This document shows positions 54,374-62,686 of a stretch of DNA of 64,000 nucleotides, in pieces. Made by a program: the position numbers and the translations under genes. A model generated the notes under the pieces. That model was not told the origin of the DNA, did not search any database, and was given only the letters and a program-made list of their open reading frames with translations. The DNA is from DATDAH01 sp963725155. GTDB lineage: Bacteria; Actinomycetota; Acidimicrobiia; Acidimicrobiales; DATDAH01. Positions within the stretch are counted from its first letter, which is position 1. Each line of letters starts with the position of its first letter. Location of the stretch: contig CAVRXU010000002.1 of NCBI GenBank assembly GCA_963725155.1, positions 744,001-808,000 on the forward strand, given 5' to 3'.

Positions 54374-55571
54374 ATGACCGCGGCCGAGGTGGACCTCTAC
54401 TACGACCCGTACGACTTCGCCATCGACGCCGACCCGTACCCGATCTGGAAGCGGCTCCGGGACGAGCGCCCGCTCTACCACAACGAGCGTTACGACTTCT
54501 TCGCCCTGAGCCGGTTCGACGACGTCGAGGCCTGCTCGCGGGACTGGCCCACCTACATCTCCGGCAAGGGGACGCTGCTCGAGCTGATCCGCAGCGACAT
54601 GACGATGCCCCCGGGGATGATCATCTTCGAGGACCCGCCCGACCACGACGTCCACCGCAGCCTGCTCTCCCGGGTCTTCACCCCGCGCCGCGTCGCCGCC
54701 ATCGAACCCCAGATCCGCGAGTTCTGTGCCCGCAGCCTGGACCCCCTCGTCGGCGCGGGTGGGTTCGACTTCGTCCGGGACCTCGGCGCCCAGATGCCGA
54801 TGCTGACGATCGGCATGCTGCTGGGCATCCCCGAGGACGACCAGCAGGCGCTCCGGTCCCGGATGGACGGTGGTCTCCGCCTGGAGGACGGGACCATGCC
54901 GGAGGTGCGCGCTCCGGACATGGACGAGATGAGCGTGTTCGCCGCCTACATCGACTGGCGGGCCGAGCACCCCTCCGACGACCTCATGACCGACCTCCTC
55001 CAAGCCGAGTTCGAGGACGTGGACGGCGAGATCCGCACGCTGACCAAGGAGCAGGTGCTGGGCTACATCGGCCTGCTCGCCGTCCGCCGGCAACGAGACC
55101 ACCAACCGCCTCATCTCCTGGACGGGCAAGGTGCTGGCCGACCACCCCGACCAGCGGCGGGAGCTCCTTGACGACCGCAGCCTCATCCCGAACGCGATCG
55201 AGGAGATGCTGCGCTTCGAGCCCCCGTCACCGGTCCAGGCCCGGTACGTGACCCAAGCGGTCGAGCACCACGGCACCGTGGTACCCGAGGGTTCTGTCCT
55301 GCTCCTGCTCACCGCTTCGGCCAACCGCGACGAGCGCCGCTTCCCGGATGGCGACCGCTTCGACATCCACCGCCAGATCGACCATCACCTGACCTTCGGC
55401 CACGGCATCCACTTCTGCCTCGGCGCAGCGCTGGCCCGGATGGAGGGGCGGGTGGCCCTCGACGAGGTGCTGGACCGCTTCCCGGAGTGGGAGGTCGACT
55501 GGGACAACGCCGTCCAGGCCCGCACGTCGACCGTCCGCGGCTGGGACAAGCTCCCGGTTCTCCTGCCCTGA
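54374..55571 (+). CDS. Cytochrome P450 (one frameshift near 55085)
   Basis: A P450 of about 398 residues, close to the one at 59.8-61 kb. It shares EVDLYYDPYDFAIDADPYPIW, LVGAGGFDFVRDLGAQMPM and WRAEHPSDDLMTDLLQAEFE. The heme loop is FGHGIHFCLGAALARMEG and the ExxR is in EEMLRFEPPS. Near 55085 one extra C breaks the I-helix (LLAVRRQRD for LLAGAGNETTNRL). It converges with the SDR gene that follows, the stops being 2 bases apart. Substrate unknown; no ferredoxin gene is nearby. Confidence 0.88.
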
Positions 55572-55572
55572 G

Positions 55573-56406
55573 CTACTCCTCCAGCGTGAGCTGGGTCATG
55601 AAGTCGACGACGCCGGTGGCGGGCTCGAAGGATCCGGTGACGCCCGAAGCGGCGTAGCCGGCGTCGGTGATCACGGTCACCCCACACACGCCGGCGGCGG
55701 CATCACTGCACAGGAAGACCAGCGGGTAGGCCTGCTCCAGCGGCGTGGAGGGCTCGAGGCCGAGCTCCTCGCGGTAGTCGGAAGCGAAGCCCAACCACAT
55801 GTCGGCGTTGGCCCGGGCCAGGGGCGTGTCGGTCGGCCCGGGCATGATGGCGTTGATCCGGATGCCCTCCTTCCGGAGGGCGAAGGACTCCTGGGCGACG
55901 TAGGCGTTGATGGCCATCTTGGACCACATGTAGTCGGCCTTGCCGTGCTCCACCGCCCACGCCGAGGCGGTGTCGATGTCCATCGCCAGGTACGCCTGGA
56001 GGAGGGGCAGGTTGTTCTGCCAGCCGACCCCGGCGAACGAGGAGATCATGCCTATGGCCGCGCCGCGGGGGAGGTGACCGCCCGCCCGGAGGCGGTCGAT
56101 GAGGTGACGGTGGCCGAGGAAGTTGATCTTCTCGAGGCCCGGGACGCCGTCGGCGACCCCGGCGCAGGACAACAGGGCGTGGACCGGCCCGCCGCAGGCG
56201 TCGACGGCGGCGTCGATCGAGTCCGTGTCGGCCAGGTTCAGCTCGATGGACTGCACGCCCTCGAGGGTGACGGGAGCCAGGTCCATGACGACGACCTCGG
56301 CGCCGGCGTCGAGGGCCAGCTCGGCCGCGGCGGCGCCCATGCCGGTGGCCCCTCCGACGACGAGGACCCGCTTGCCGTCATAGCGGAACGCGTCGTACAA
56401 GCTCAT
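55573..56406 (-). CDS. SDR-family oxidoreductase
   Basis: This 277-residue SDR has VLVVGGATGMGAAAAELALD as cofactor loop, LLSCAGVADG, IGMISSFAG with the catalytic serine, and YMWSKMAIN as the YxxxK. Inserted segments (NLPLLQAYLAMDIDTASAW) resemble 3alpha-hydroxysteroid-dehydrogenase-like SDRs, which is only suggestive. It is transcribed in the same direction as, and 45 bases after, another SDR gene. Confidence 0.85.
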   Translation of the reverse strand: MSLYDAFRYDGKRVLVVGGATGMGAAAAELALDAGAEVVVMDLAPVTLEGVQSIELNLADTDSIDAAVDACGGPVHALLSCAGVADGVPGLEKINFLGHRHLIDRLRAGGHLPRGAAIGMISSFAGVGWQNNLPLLQAYLAMDIDTASAWAVEHGKADYMWSKMAINAYVAQESFALRKEGIRINAIMPGPTDTPLARANADMWLGFASDYREELGLEPSTPLEQAYPLVFLCSDAAAGVCGVTVITDAGYAASGVTGSFEPATGVVDFMTQLTLEE

Positions 56407-56451
56407 GGCGAGGCTCCCTTGGACTCGGAATCACGTGACTGTAGGTCGTGG

Positions 56452-57198
56452 TCAGCCCACCGGGCGGGGGGTCAGGGTGATGGACGGGACGGTCACCGTC
56501 GGTCCACTGTTCAGCAGCACGTCGACGGTCTTCACCAGGTCCTCGACGTCGAACAGCGAGCCGCTGATCAACTTCCGTTCGACCCAGATGGGCGCCAGCT
56601 CGGCCGCCAGCTCCATGTCCCAGCCTTCCGCGAACCCGGTCATCCCCTCCCCTTCGCCGCCGGCGCAGTCCCCGACGATCAGGCAGGTGAAACCCACCTC
56701 GGGGTTTTCGCCCCGCCACGCCTCGACCAGCTTGTCGAGGGCGGCCTTGCTGACGTTGTAGGCGCCCAGGCCCGGCCACGTCGGGGTGAGGGAGGCACTC
56801 ACCGAGGACAGGAAGATGGCCCGTCCTGCGGAGGCCTGGAGGTGGGGGAGGGCGGCGGCAGTGGTGATCGCGGCGCCGGTGACGTTGGTGTCGAACACCC
56901 ACCGCCACGTCTCGGCATCCATGTCGGCCAACTTCTTCAGGGGCCCGACGCCGGGCGTGTAGATGAGCCCGTCGATCCCGCCCAGCTCCGCGGCGGCGGT
57001 GTCGATGGCCGCTGCACACGAGTCGGCGTCGGTGACGTCACACTCGATGGCCCGGGCCTTGTCGCCGGCCTCGGCCACCGCGGACTCCAGCCGTTCCTTG
57101 CGCCGGGCCAGGAGCGCGACGTCCGCGCCGCGCTGGCCCAGACCGATCCCGATGCAACGTCCTAGACCACTCGACGCCCCCACGACGACCACGCGCAC
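56452..57198 (-). CDS. SDR-family oxidoreductase
   Basis: This 248-residue SDR has VVVVGASSGLGRCIGIGLGQ at the start, VALLARRKERL (a basic residue after strand 2 favours NADPH), FLSSVSASL and YNVSKAALD. The C-terminal third diverges from classical members (GEGEGMTGFAEGWD). Starts with GTG at 57198. It lies between the tandem-TetR gene and the next SDR, all on the minus strand. Substrate unknown. Confidence 0.84.
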   Translation of the reverse strand: MRVVVVGASSGLGRCIGIGLGQRGADVALLARRKERLESAVAEAGDKARAIECDVTDADSCAAAIDTAAAELGGIDGLIYTPGVGPLKKLADMDAETWRWVFDTNVTGAAITTAAALPHLQASAGRAIFLSSVSASLTPTWPGLGAYNVSKAALDKLVEAWRGENPEVGFTCLIVGDCAGGEGEGMTGFAEGWDMELAAELAPIWVERKLISGSLFDVEDLVKTVDVLLNSGPTVTVPSITLTPRPVG

Positions 57199-57261
57199 GC
57201 CTGTCCCCCTCGTTCGGCTGACGTCGACGTTAGGTGACCACGGCCGGGGACCGACAAGCGA

Positions 57262-58590
57262 TCACCGGCCCAACAGGCCCCGCTCGATGATGTAGGCGGC
57301 CGAGTCGACGGTGACCGCCGACCGCTCGCGGGCGCCGAACCCGCCGAGCAGCCCGACCATGATGACGGCCTCGGTGTCGACGTCGCCGAAGTCCCGCGGC
57401 GCGAGGAAGCGGGCCAGCTGGCGCCGGCCCCAGTCGTAAGCGGCGGCCGAGTCCGCCCGGAGGGTCAGGTCTTCGAGGGAGGCGTCGGCCCAGACCCGGA
57501 TCACCGCCGTCTCCGTCGAGTGGGCGGCGTTGTAGCGCCGCAGCCACAGGCGCAGCGCCGTGTCCTTCCCGTCGGTCGGGGCGTCGGGGATCTCGGCCAG
57601 GGCCGTCGACACCCGACGGATCGCCCGCACGGCCAGGATCTGGGCCAGCTCCTCCTTGTTCTCGAAGTAGCGGTAGAACGCACCGTGGGACACGCCCGCC
57701 GCGGCGACGATGTCGTCGACGCGGGCGCGGTGGAAGCCTCGGCGCACGAGGACCGCAGCCCCCGCCTGGAGGAGGGCATCGAGCGTGCGCCGTCCCGCCG
57801 CGGTCAACTCGGGCGGCTCGTCGTCGCGCTGGAGGACGTCGGCCATCACCGGCCCGAAGTCGAGGAGGGGCGGTCGCTGCGACGAGGCGGGATGCACGTT
57901 CACGTCGGCGTGCAGGCCGAACAGCGTGCGGTGGATGACGTCGGCGAGGGCGTCGTCCACCCGTTCCGTCGGGTATGCGTCGGGAGCAGCCGCACGCAGG
58001 ATGCCGGCCATGTCGTGGGTGCGGGTCAGGCACTCGAGCAGGAGGTGGATCAGCGGGTCGAGCTGACGGGCGGGAAGGGTCGTGGTCGCCAGGCGGGAGC
58101 GCAGGAGGGCCACGGTGTGCTCGCCGGTGCGCACCGATCCGCCGGCGATCGCCTCGTCGCTCTCCGCCGCCGCCTGGAAGGCCTGGTAGACCGGCTCATA
58201 GCGCTCGTAGATCTCGCTGTGGCGGGCCACCCAGCTCCGAAGGGCCGTCCACCCGTCGAGCTCGGGCCCGATCGGCCCGAGGGCCTCAGTCGACGCGTGC
58301 ACCTGGCGGGCGACCTGCCCGGCAAGGTGCCGGAACACGTCCTCCTTGCTGGAGAAGTACTGGTAGAAGGACACCCGGGAGCACCCTGCCTCCTTGGCGA
58401 TCCGGTCGATGCTGCACCGGTGGTAGCCGACCTCGCCGAAGACCTGGAGGGCGGCATCGAGGATCCGCTGCTGGGTGCGCTGGCCGCGGGCCCCGACGTT
58501 GGGGTTGTCCGAGAACGGGGCGCGCCGTTGCACCGGCCCTCCCGGGCCGTCGGCGGCGGCCTCGCCCGCGGGTTCGGGGTCGGCGGTCAT
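57262..58590 (-). CDS. Tandem TetR-family regulator (two TetR units in one protein)
   Basis: This 442-residue protein carries two complete TetR units. The first HTH (RILDAALQVFGEVGYHRCSI to SRVSFYQYFSSKEDVF) lies at about residues 40-85. The second (LLQAGAAVLVRRGFHRARVD to SHGAFYRYFENKEELAQ) lies at about 265-315. Each is followed by its own helical ligand domain. Such duplicated regulators occur in actinobacteria and could bind DNA as an intramolecular pair. It sits among P450, SDR and CoA-ester genes and probably controls some of them. Confidence 0.9.
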   Translation of the reverse strand: MTADPEPAGEAAADGPGGPVQRRAPFSDNPNVGARGQRTQQRILDAALQVFGEVGYHRCSIDRIAKEAGCSRVSFYQYFSSKEDVFRHLAGQVARQVHASTEALGPIGPELDGWTALRSWVARHSEIYERYEPVYQAFQAAAESDEAIAGGSVRTGEHTVALLRSRLATTTLPARQLDPLIHLLLECLTRTHDMAGILRAAAPDAYPTERVDDALADVIHRTLFGLHADVNVHPASSQRPPLLDFGPVMADVLQRDDEPPELTAAGRRTLDALLQAGAAVLVRRGFHRARVDDIVAAAGVSHGAFYRYFENKEELAQILAVRAIRRVSTALAEIPDAPTDGKDTALRLWLRRYNAAHSTETAVIRVWADASLEDLTLRADSAAAYDWGRRQLARFLAPRDFGDVDTEAVIMVGLLGGFGARERSAVTVDSAAYIIERGLLGR

Positions 58591-58612
58591 CGACGCGACG
58601 CCGGTGGTTCCG

Positions 58613-59525
58613 TCAGCCCTCGGCTTTGACCTGGTCCTTGAGCGCAGGGACGATGGGCGGGGCGTCCTTCCAGTTCGGGATGCCGTCCTCCTCGAGTGCC
58701 ACCGGCCAGCCGTTCTCGTGGACCTGGGCCCAGTGGGAGTGGTTCAGCTCATGGAGCGTGAAGCAGGCGTTCAGGGCGTTGTAGAAGCCCATGTTGTCCT
58801 GGGTCTGGTTGACGGCCTCCTTGATGAGGAGCGACGACATCGTCGGCTGCGCTGCGATCCGCCGGGCGAAGTCGAGGGTGCGGTCGGCGAGCTCGTCGGC
58901 GGGGAAGACCTTGGACACCATGCCGAGGGCGTGGGCCTCGTCGGCGTCGATGGAGTCCCCGGTGAGCAGCAGCTCCTTGGCCTTCCGGGGGCCGAACTCC
59001 CAGGGGTGGCCGAAGTACTCGACGCCACACATGCCCAGGCGGGAACCGACCACGTCGGCGAAGGTGGTGTCGTCGGCGGCCACGATGAGGTCACAGGCCC
59101 ACAGGAGCATCAGCGCCGCGGCGTACACGTCGCCGTGGGCCTGGCCGATGGTGATCTTGCGCAGGTTGCGCCAGCGCCGGGTGTTCTCGAAGAAGTAGTG
59201 CCACTCCTGCAGCATCAAGGCCTCGGCCCCCTTGCGGGTGGCGCCGTTGATCTGACGGGTGGGGTGCTGGTTGGGCCCCGGGTATGCCTCCTCGATCGAC
59301 ACCTTGGAGCCGAGGTCGTGGCCGGAGGAGAACATCTTGCCGGACGCCGCCCAGGATGACGACGCGGACCTCGTCGTCGGCCTCGGCCCGCAGGAAGGCC
59401 TCGTTCAGCTCCACGAGCATCCCGCGGTTCTGCGCGTTCCGGGCCTCGGGCCGGTTCAGCATGATGCGGACGATCGAGCCCTCGTCCAGGGTCTCGTAGA
59501 GCAGGAACTGGTAGTCGTCGGCCAT
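58613..59525 (-). CDS. Enoyl-CoA hydratase/isomerase family protein (one frameshift near 59345)
   Basis: A crotonase-fold protein of about 304 residues. The N-terminal frame has IVRIMLNRPEARNAQNRGML and VRVVILGG. After a one-base change near 59345 it continues MFSSGHDLGSKVS (oxyanion-hole loop), then ITIGQAHGDVYAAALMLLWACDLIVAAD and GRPVDAAEA-like DSIDADEAHALGMVSKVF. An insert around HPTRQINGATRKGAEALMLQ makes it longer than ordinary hydratases. It would hydrate or isomerise a CoA ester. It precedes the tandem TetR gene on the same strand. Confidence 0.86.
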
Positions 59526-59583
59526 GGGGTGACTCTACTGTTAGATTCGGAGGGCGTCGGCCAGGCCTCACTAGCGTTCGGCC

Positions 59584-59765
59584 ATGCGACGTGCTCTGGT
59601 CCTCGGTGGTGGTGGCCCGCTCGGTGTCGGCTGGGAGGCGGGCTGAGCGGCTGGGGCCGGTGGCTCATGGCGGTCTCCCGGACCGCGGACGCCTTCGTCG
59701 CCGGCCGCCACCAGGGCGAGGCCGCCGCCCCGCGCGTCAGGCGGCTGTGGTCCGAGGGTTCGTGA
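59584..59765 (+). pseudogene. Patatin-like phospholipase, remnant with internal deletion
   Basis: ATG at 59584 encodes MRRALVLGGGGPLGVGWEAG followed by a stop. This is the typical N-terminus of bacterial patatin-like phospholipases, whose GGGG loop forms the oxyanion hole. In another frame the sequence then gives AFVAGRHQGEAAAPRVRRLW and a stop at 59763-59765, which looks like a patatin C-terminus. The ~230 residues between, including GxSxG and the catalytic Asp, are missing. It fills the gap between the divergent hydratase and P450 genes. Confidence 0.6.
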
Positions 59766-59807
59766 GGGCCCAACCGCGGAGTCGACGTCAGTGTTAGTTT
59801 CGTCGGC

Positions 59808-61001
59808 GTGACCGTCACCAGCGACGTCTACTACGACCCGTACGACGCCGAGATCGACATCGACCCGCATCCCGTGTGGAAGCGCCTTCGCGAGGAGGTG
59901 CCGCTCTACTACAACGAGCCGTACGACTTCTACGCACTGAGCCGGTTCGAGGACGTCGAGCCGAGCCTGATCGACTGGGACACCTACCGGTCGGGCAGGG
60001 GCTCGATCCTCGAGCTCATCCGGGCCGACTTCGAGATCCCACGCGGCGCCATCCTCTTCGAGGACCCGCCCCGCCACGACGTCCACCGGGGCGTGATGTC
60101 GCGGGTCTTCACGCCGAAGAAGATGAACGCCATCGAGCCCAAGGTCCGGGAGTTCTGCGCCCGCACCCTCGACCCCCTGGTCGGCTCCGAGCGCTTCGAC
60201 TTCATCCACGACCTCGGCGCCCAGATGCCCATGCGGACGATCGGCTACCTCCTCGGCATCCCCGAGCAGGACCAGGAGGCCATCCGCGACCGTCTCGACG
60301 AGGGCCTGCACCTCGAAGAGGGCCAGGAGGGGACCTTCGACGCGGAGGGGATGGACGGGGCCGAGATGTTCGGCGAGTACATCGACTGGCGGGCCGAGCA
60401 CCCCTCCGACGACCTCATGACCGAGATGCTCAACGCCGAGTTCGAGGACGAGACCGGGGTCACCCGGACCTTCACCCGGGAGGAGGTCTCCACGTTCGTC
60501 AGCCTCCTGGCCGGGGCCGGCAACGAGACCACGACCCGGCTGATCGGCTGGACGGGGAAGCTGCTCGCCGAGCACCCCGACCAGCGGCGGCAGGTCGTGG
60601 AGGACCGGTCGCTCGTCGCCCAGACCGTCGAGGAGGTCCTCCGCTACGAGGCCCCGTCGCCGGTCCAGGCCCGGTACGTGGCCAAGGACGTCGAGCACCA
60701 CGGCCAGAAGATCCCCGAGGGCAGTGTCATGGTGCTGCTGAACGGGTCGGCCAACCGGGACGACCGCCAGTTCGTCGATGGCGACCGGTTCGACATCCAC
60801 CGGGACGCCGGCCACCACCTGAGCTTCGGCTACGGGATCCACTTCTGCCTCGGCGCCGCGCTGGCCCGCCTCGAGGGTCGGGTGGCCCTCGACGAGGTCC
60901 TGAACCGGTTCCCCGAATGGGAGGTCGACTGGGAGCACGCCGAGCAGGCCCGGACCTCCACCGTGCGGGGCTGGGCCTCGCTCCCGGCCCTCGTCCCCTG
61001 A
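59808..61001 (+). CDS. Cytochrome P450
   Basis: An intact 397-residue P450. It has SDVYYDPYDAEIDIDPHPVW at the start, the I-helix LLAGAGNETTTRLIGW, ExxR in EEVLRYEAPS, the heme loop FGYGIHFCLGAALARLEG with the axial Cys, and the C-terminal STVRGWASLPALVP. It is the undamaged reference for the two frameshifted paralogs in this window. It starts with GTG and is followed 6 bases later by an SDR gene on the same strand, so hydroxylation followed by oxidation of the alcohol is plausible. Confidence 0.93.
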   Translation: MTVTSDVYYDPYDAEIDIDPHPVWKRLREEVPLYYNEPYDFYALSRFEDVEPSLIDWDTYRSGRGSILELIRADFEIPRGAILFEDPPRHDVHRGVMSRVFTPKKMNAIEPKVREFCARTLDPLVGSERFDFIHDLGAQMPMRTIGYLLGIPEQDQEAIRDRLDEGLHLEEGQEGTFDAEGMDGAEMFGEYIDWRAEHPSDDLMTEMLNAEFEDETGVTRTFTREEVSTFVSLLAGAGNETTTRLIGWTGKLLAEHPDQRRQVVEDRSLVAQTVEEVLRYEAPSPVQARYVAKDVEHHGQKIPEGSVMVLLNGSANRDDRQFVDGDRFDIHRDAGHHLSFGYGIHFCLGAALARLEGRVALDEVLNRFPEWEVDWEHAEQARTSTVRGWASLPALVP

Positions 61002-61007
61002 TGGCCC

Positions 61008-61793
61008 GTGCCTGAGCGCCCGATGAGGACCCCGGGGGAACGGTTCGACCTGAGCGGGAAGGTGGCCGTCGTCACCGGCGGGAGCAGGGGCATCGGGCGG
61101 GCGGTCGCCGAAGGCTTCGCCGACGCGGGGGCCGACGTGGTGATCGCCAGCCGCAAGCTCGACGCCTGCGAGGCGGCGGCCGAGGAGATCCAGGCGACCA
61201 CGGGTCGCCGCGCCCTTCCGGTCGGTTGTCACGTTGGTCGGTGGGAGGACTGCGACCGCCTCGTCGCCACGGTCCACGACGAGTTCGGGCACTGCGACGT
61301 GCTCGTGAACAACGCCGGCATGTCGCCGCTGTACGAGGACCTCCCATCGGTCACCAAGGACCTGTATGACAAGGTCCACGCCGTCAACGCCAGCGGGCCG
61401 TTCCGGCTCAGCGTCCTCTTCGGCACGAGGATGGCCGAGGGCGACGGCGGGTCGATCATCAACGTGACGACCGCCGGGTCGCTGCGCCCGATGACGAACG
61501 ACCTGCCCTACGCGATGGCGAAGGCCGGCCTGAACGCACTGACCCTGGGCCTGGCGGGGGCGTGGGCGCCGAAGGTCCGGGCGAACCTGGTGCTGCCGGG
61601 CGCGTTCGACACCGACATCACCGATGCCTGGGGGCCGGAGGTCAAGGCCCAAGCCGGCGAGGTCAACCCGATGAAGCGCATCGGACGGCCCGAGGACATG
61701 GTGGGCGTCTGTGTGTTCCTGGCCAGTGACGCCGCCAGCTACGTCAACGGGGCACAGGTCCTCGTCGACGGCGGGCTCTTCCGGACCCTGTGA
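61008..61793 (+). CDS. SDR-family oxidoreductase
   Basis: This 261-residue classical SDR has VVTGGSRGIGRAVAEGFADA, NNAGMSP, IINVTTAGSL, YAMAKAGLN (YxxxK) and YVNGAQVLVDGG. It starts at a GTG at 61008 (an ATG at 61023 is an alternative), six bases after the P450 stop. Sequence style is close to the SDR at 25.9-26.7 kb. Likely acts on the product of the P450. Confidence 0.88.
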   Translation: MPERPMRTPGERFDLSGKVAVVTGGSRGIGRAVAEGFADAGADVVIASRKLDACEAAAEEIQATTGRRALPVGCHVGRWEDCDRLVATVHDEFGHCDVLVNNAGMSPLYEDLPSVTKDLYDKVHAVNASGPFRLSVLFGTRMAEGDGGSIINVTTAGSLRPMTNDLPYAMAKAGLNALTLGLAGAWAPKVRANLVLPGAFDTDITDAWGPEVKAQAGEVNPMKRIGRPEDMVGVCVFLASDAASYVNGAQVLVDGGLFRTL

Positions 61794-61846
61794 CGCCAGC
61801 CCGTCGGGCTGGCCACCGACCTCCTCGCCCCCGAGGTCGGACCCCC

Positions 61847-62608
61847 CTACTCGATGGCCACGGCGGGTTCGGCGGCCTGCCGCTCACCGCCCCCGTCCAC
61901 CACGAGGTTGGTCCCGGTGATGAACGCCGCCGCGGGCGAGGCGAGGAACACCACCGCGTCGGCCACATCGCTCGGCGTCCCCATCCGTCCCAGGGGCACG
62001 GTCGCCGCCACCCGGTCGACGGTCGCCCGGTCGCCGTAGACCGCCTCGGCCTGCTCGGTCTCGATGAGCCCCGCGGACACGAAGTTGATGCGCACCTTCG
62101 GACCCCACTCCATGGCCACCGTCTGGGTGAGGTTCCACAGGCCGGCCTTGGCCGCCCCGTACACGGCCGCGCCGGGAGAGGGACGCAGGGCACTCACCGA
62201 TCCGATGTTCACGATCACCCCGCCGTCGTCCTGGGCCTGCATGACCCGGTTGGCCGCCTGGCTGACGAAGAACGGGGCCGCCAGGTTCAGAGCGAGGACC
62301 GAGGTCGTGAGCCGAGGTGACGCCGTCCCCGAGTCGACGTAGGGGGCCCCGCCGGCGTTGTTGACGACGAGGTCGAGACGCCCGAACCGGGCCACCAGGG
62401 CATCGACGAGCGCGTCGACCTGCTCGGCGTCCCGGACGTCGGCGGCGAAGAACGTGGTGCCGGCGGGCAGGTCATCGGGCTCGTTCCGCCCGCACACCGC
62501 GACCCGTGCCCCCTCGGCCACGAGGCGCTCGGCGATCCCCCGACCGATGCCCCGGGTCCCGCCGGTCACCAGGGCGACGCGGTCCTCGAGCGAGCCGGGT
62601 TCAGACAT
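61847..62608 (-). CDS. SDR-family oxidoreductase
   Basis: This 253-residue SDR has VALVTGGTRGIGRGIAERLV, NNAGGAPYVDSG, VNIGSVSALRPSP, YGAAKAGLWN and FITGTNLVVDGGGERQ. The ATG at 62608 (MSEPGSLEDRVAL) is the best start; a further upstream in-frame start adds 11 unrelated residues. It converges with the preceding SDR and probably uses NADP(H). The substrate is unknown. Confidence 0.87.
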   Translation of the reverse strand: MSEPGSLEDRVALVTGGTRGIGRGIAERLVAEGARVAVCGRNEPDDLPAGTTFFAADVRDAEQVDALVDALVARFGRLDLVVNNAGGAPYVDSGTASPRLTTSVLALNLAAPFFVSQAANRVMQAQDDGGVIVNIGSVSALRPSPGAAVYGAAKAGLWNLTQTVAMEWGPKVRINFVSAGLIETEQAEAVYGDRATVDRVAATVPLGRMGTPSDVADAVVFLASPAAAFITGTNLVVDGGGERQAAEPAVAIE

Positions 62609-62686
62609 GCCGGGCCAAGCGTAAATCGCCGGTCGTTCCACGGTCGCACTCGAACCGGCGCCCGCTCGACCGCGCCCGGGACCCGC

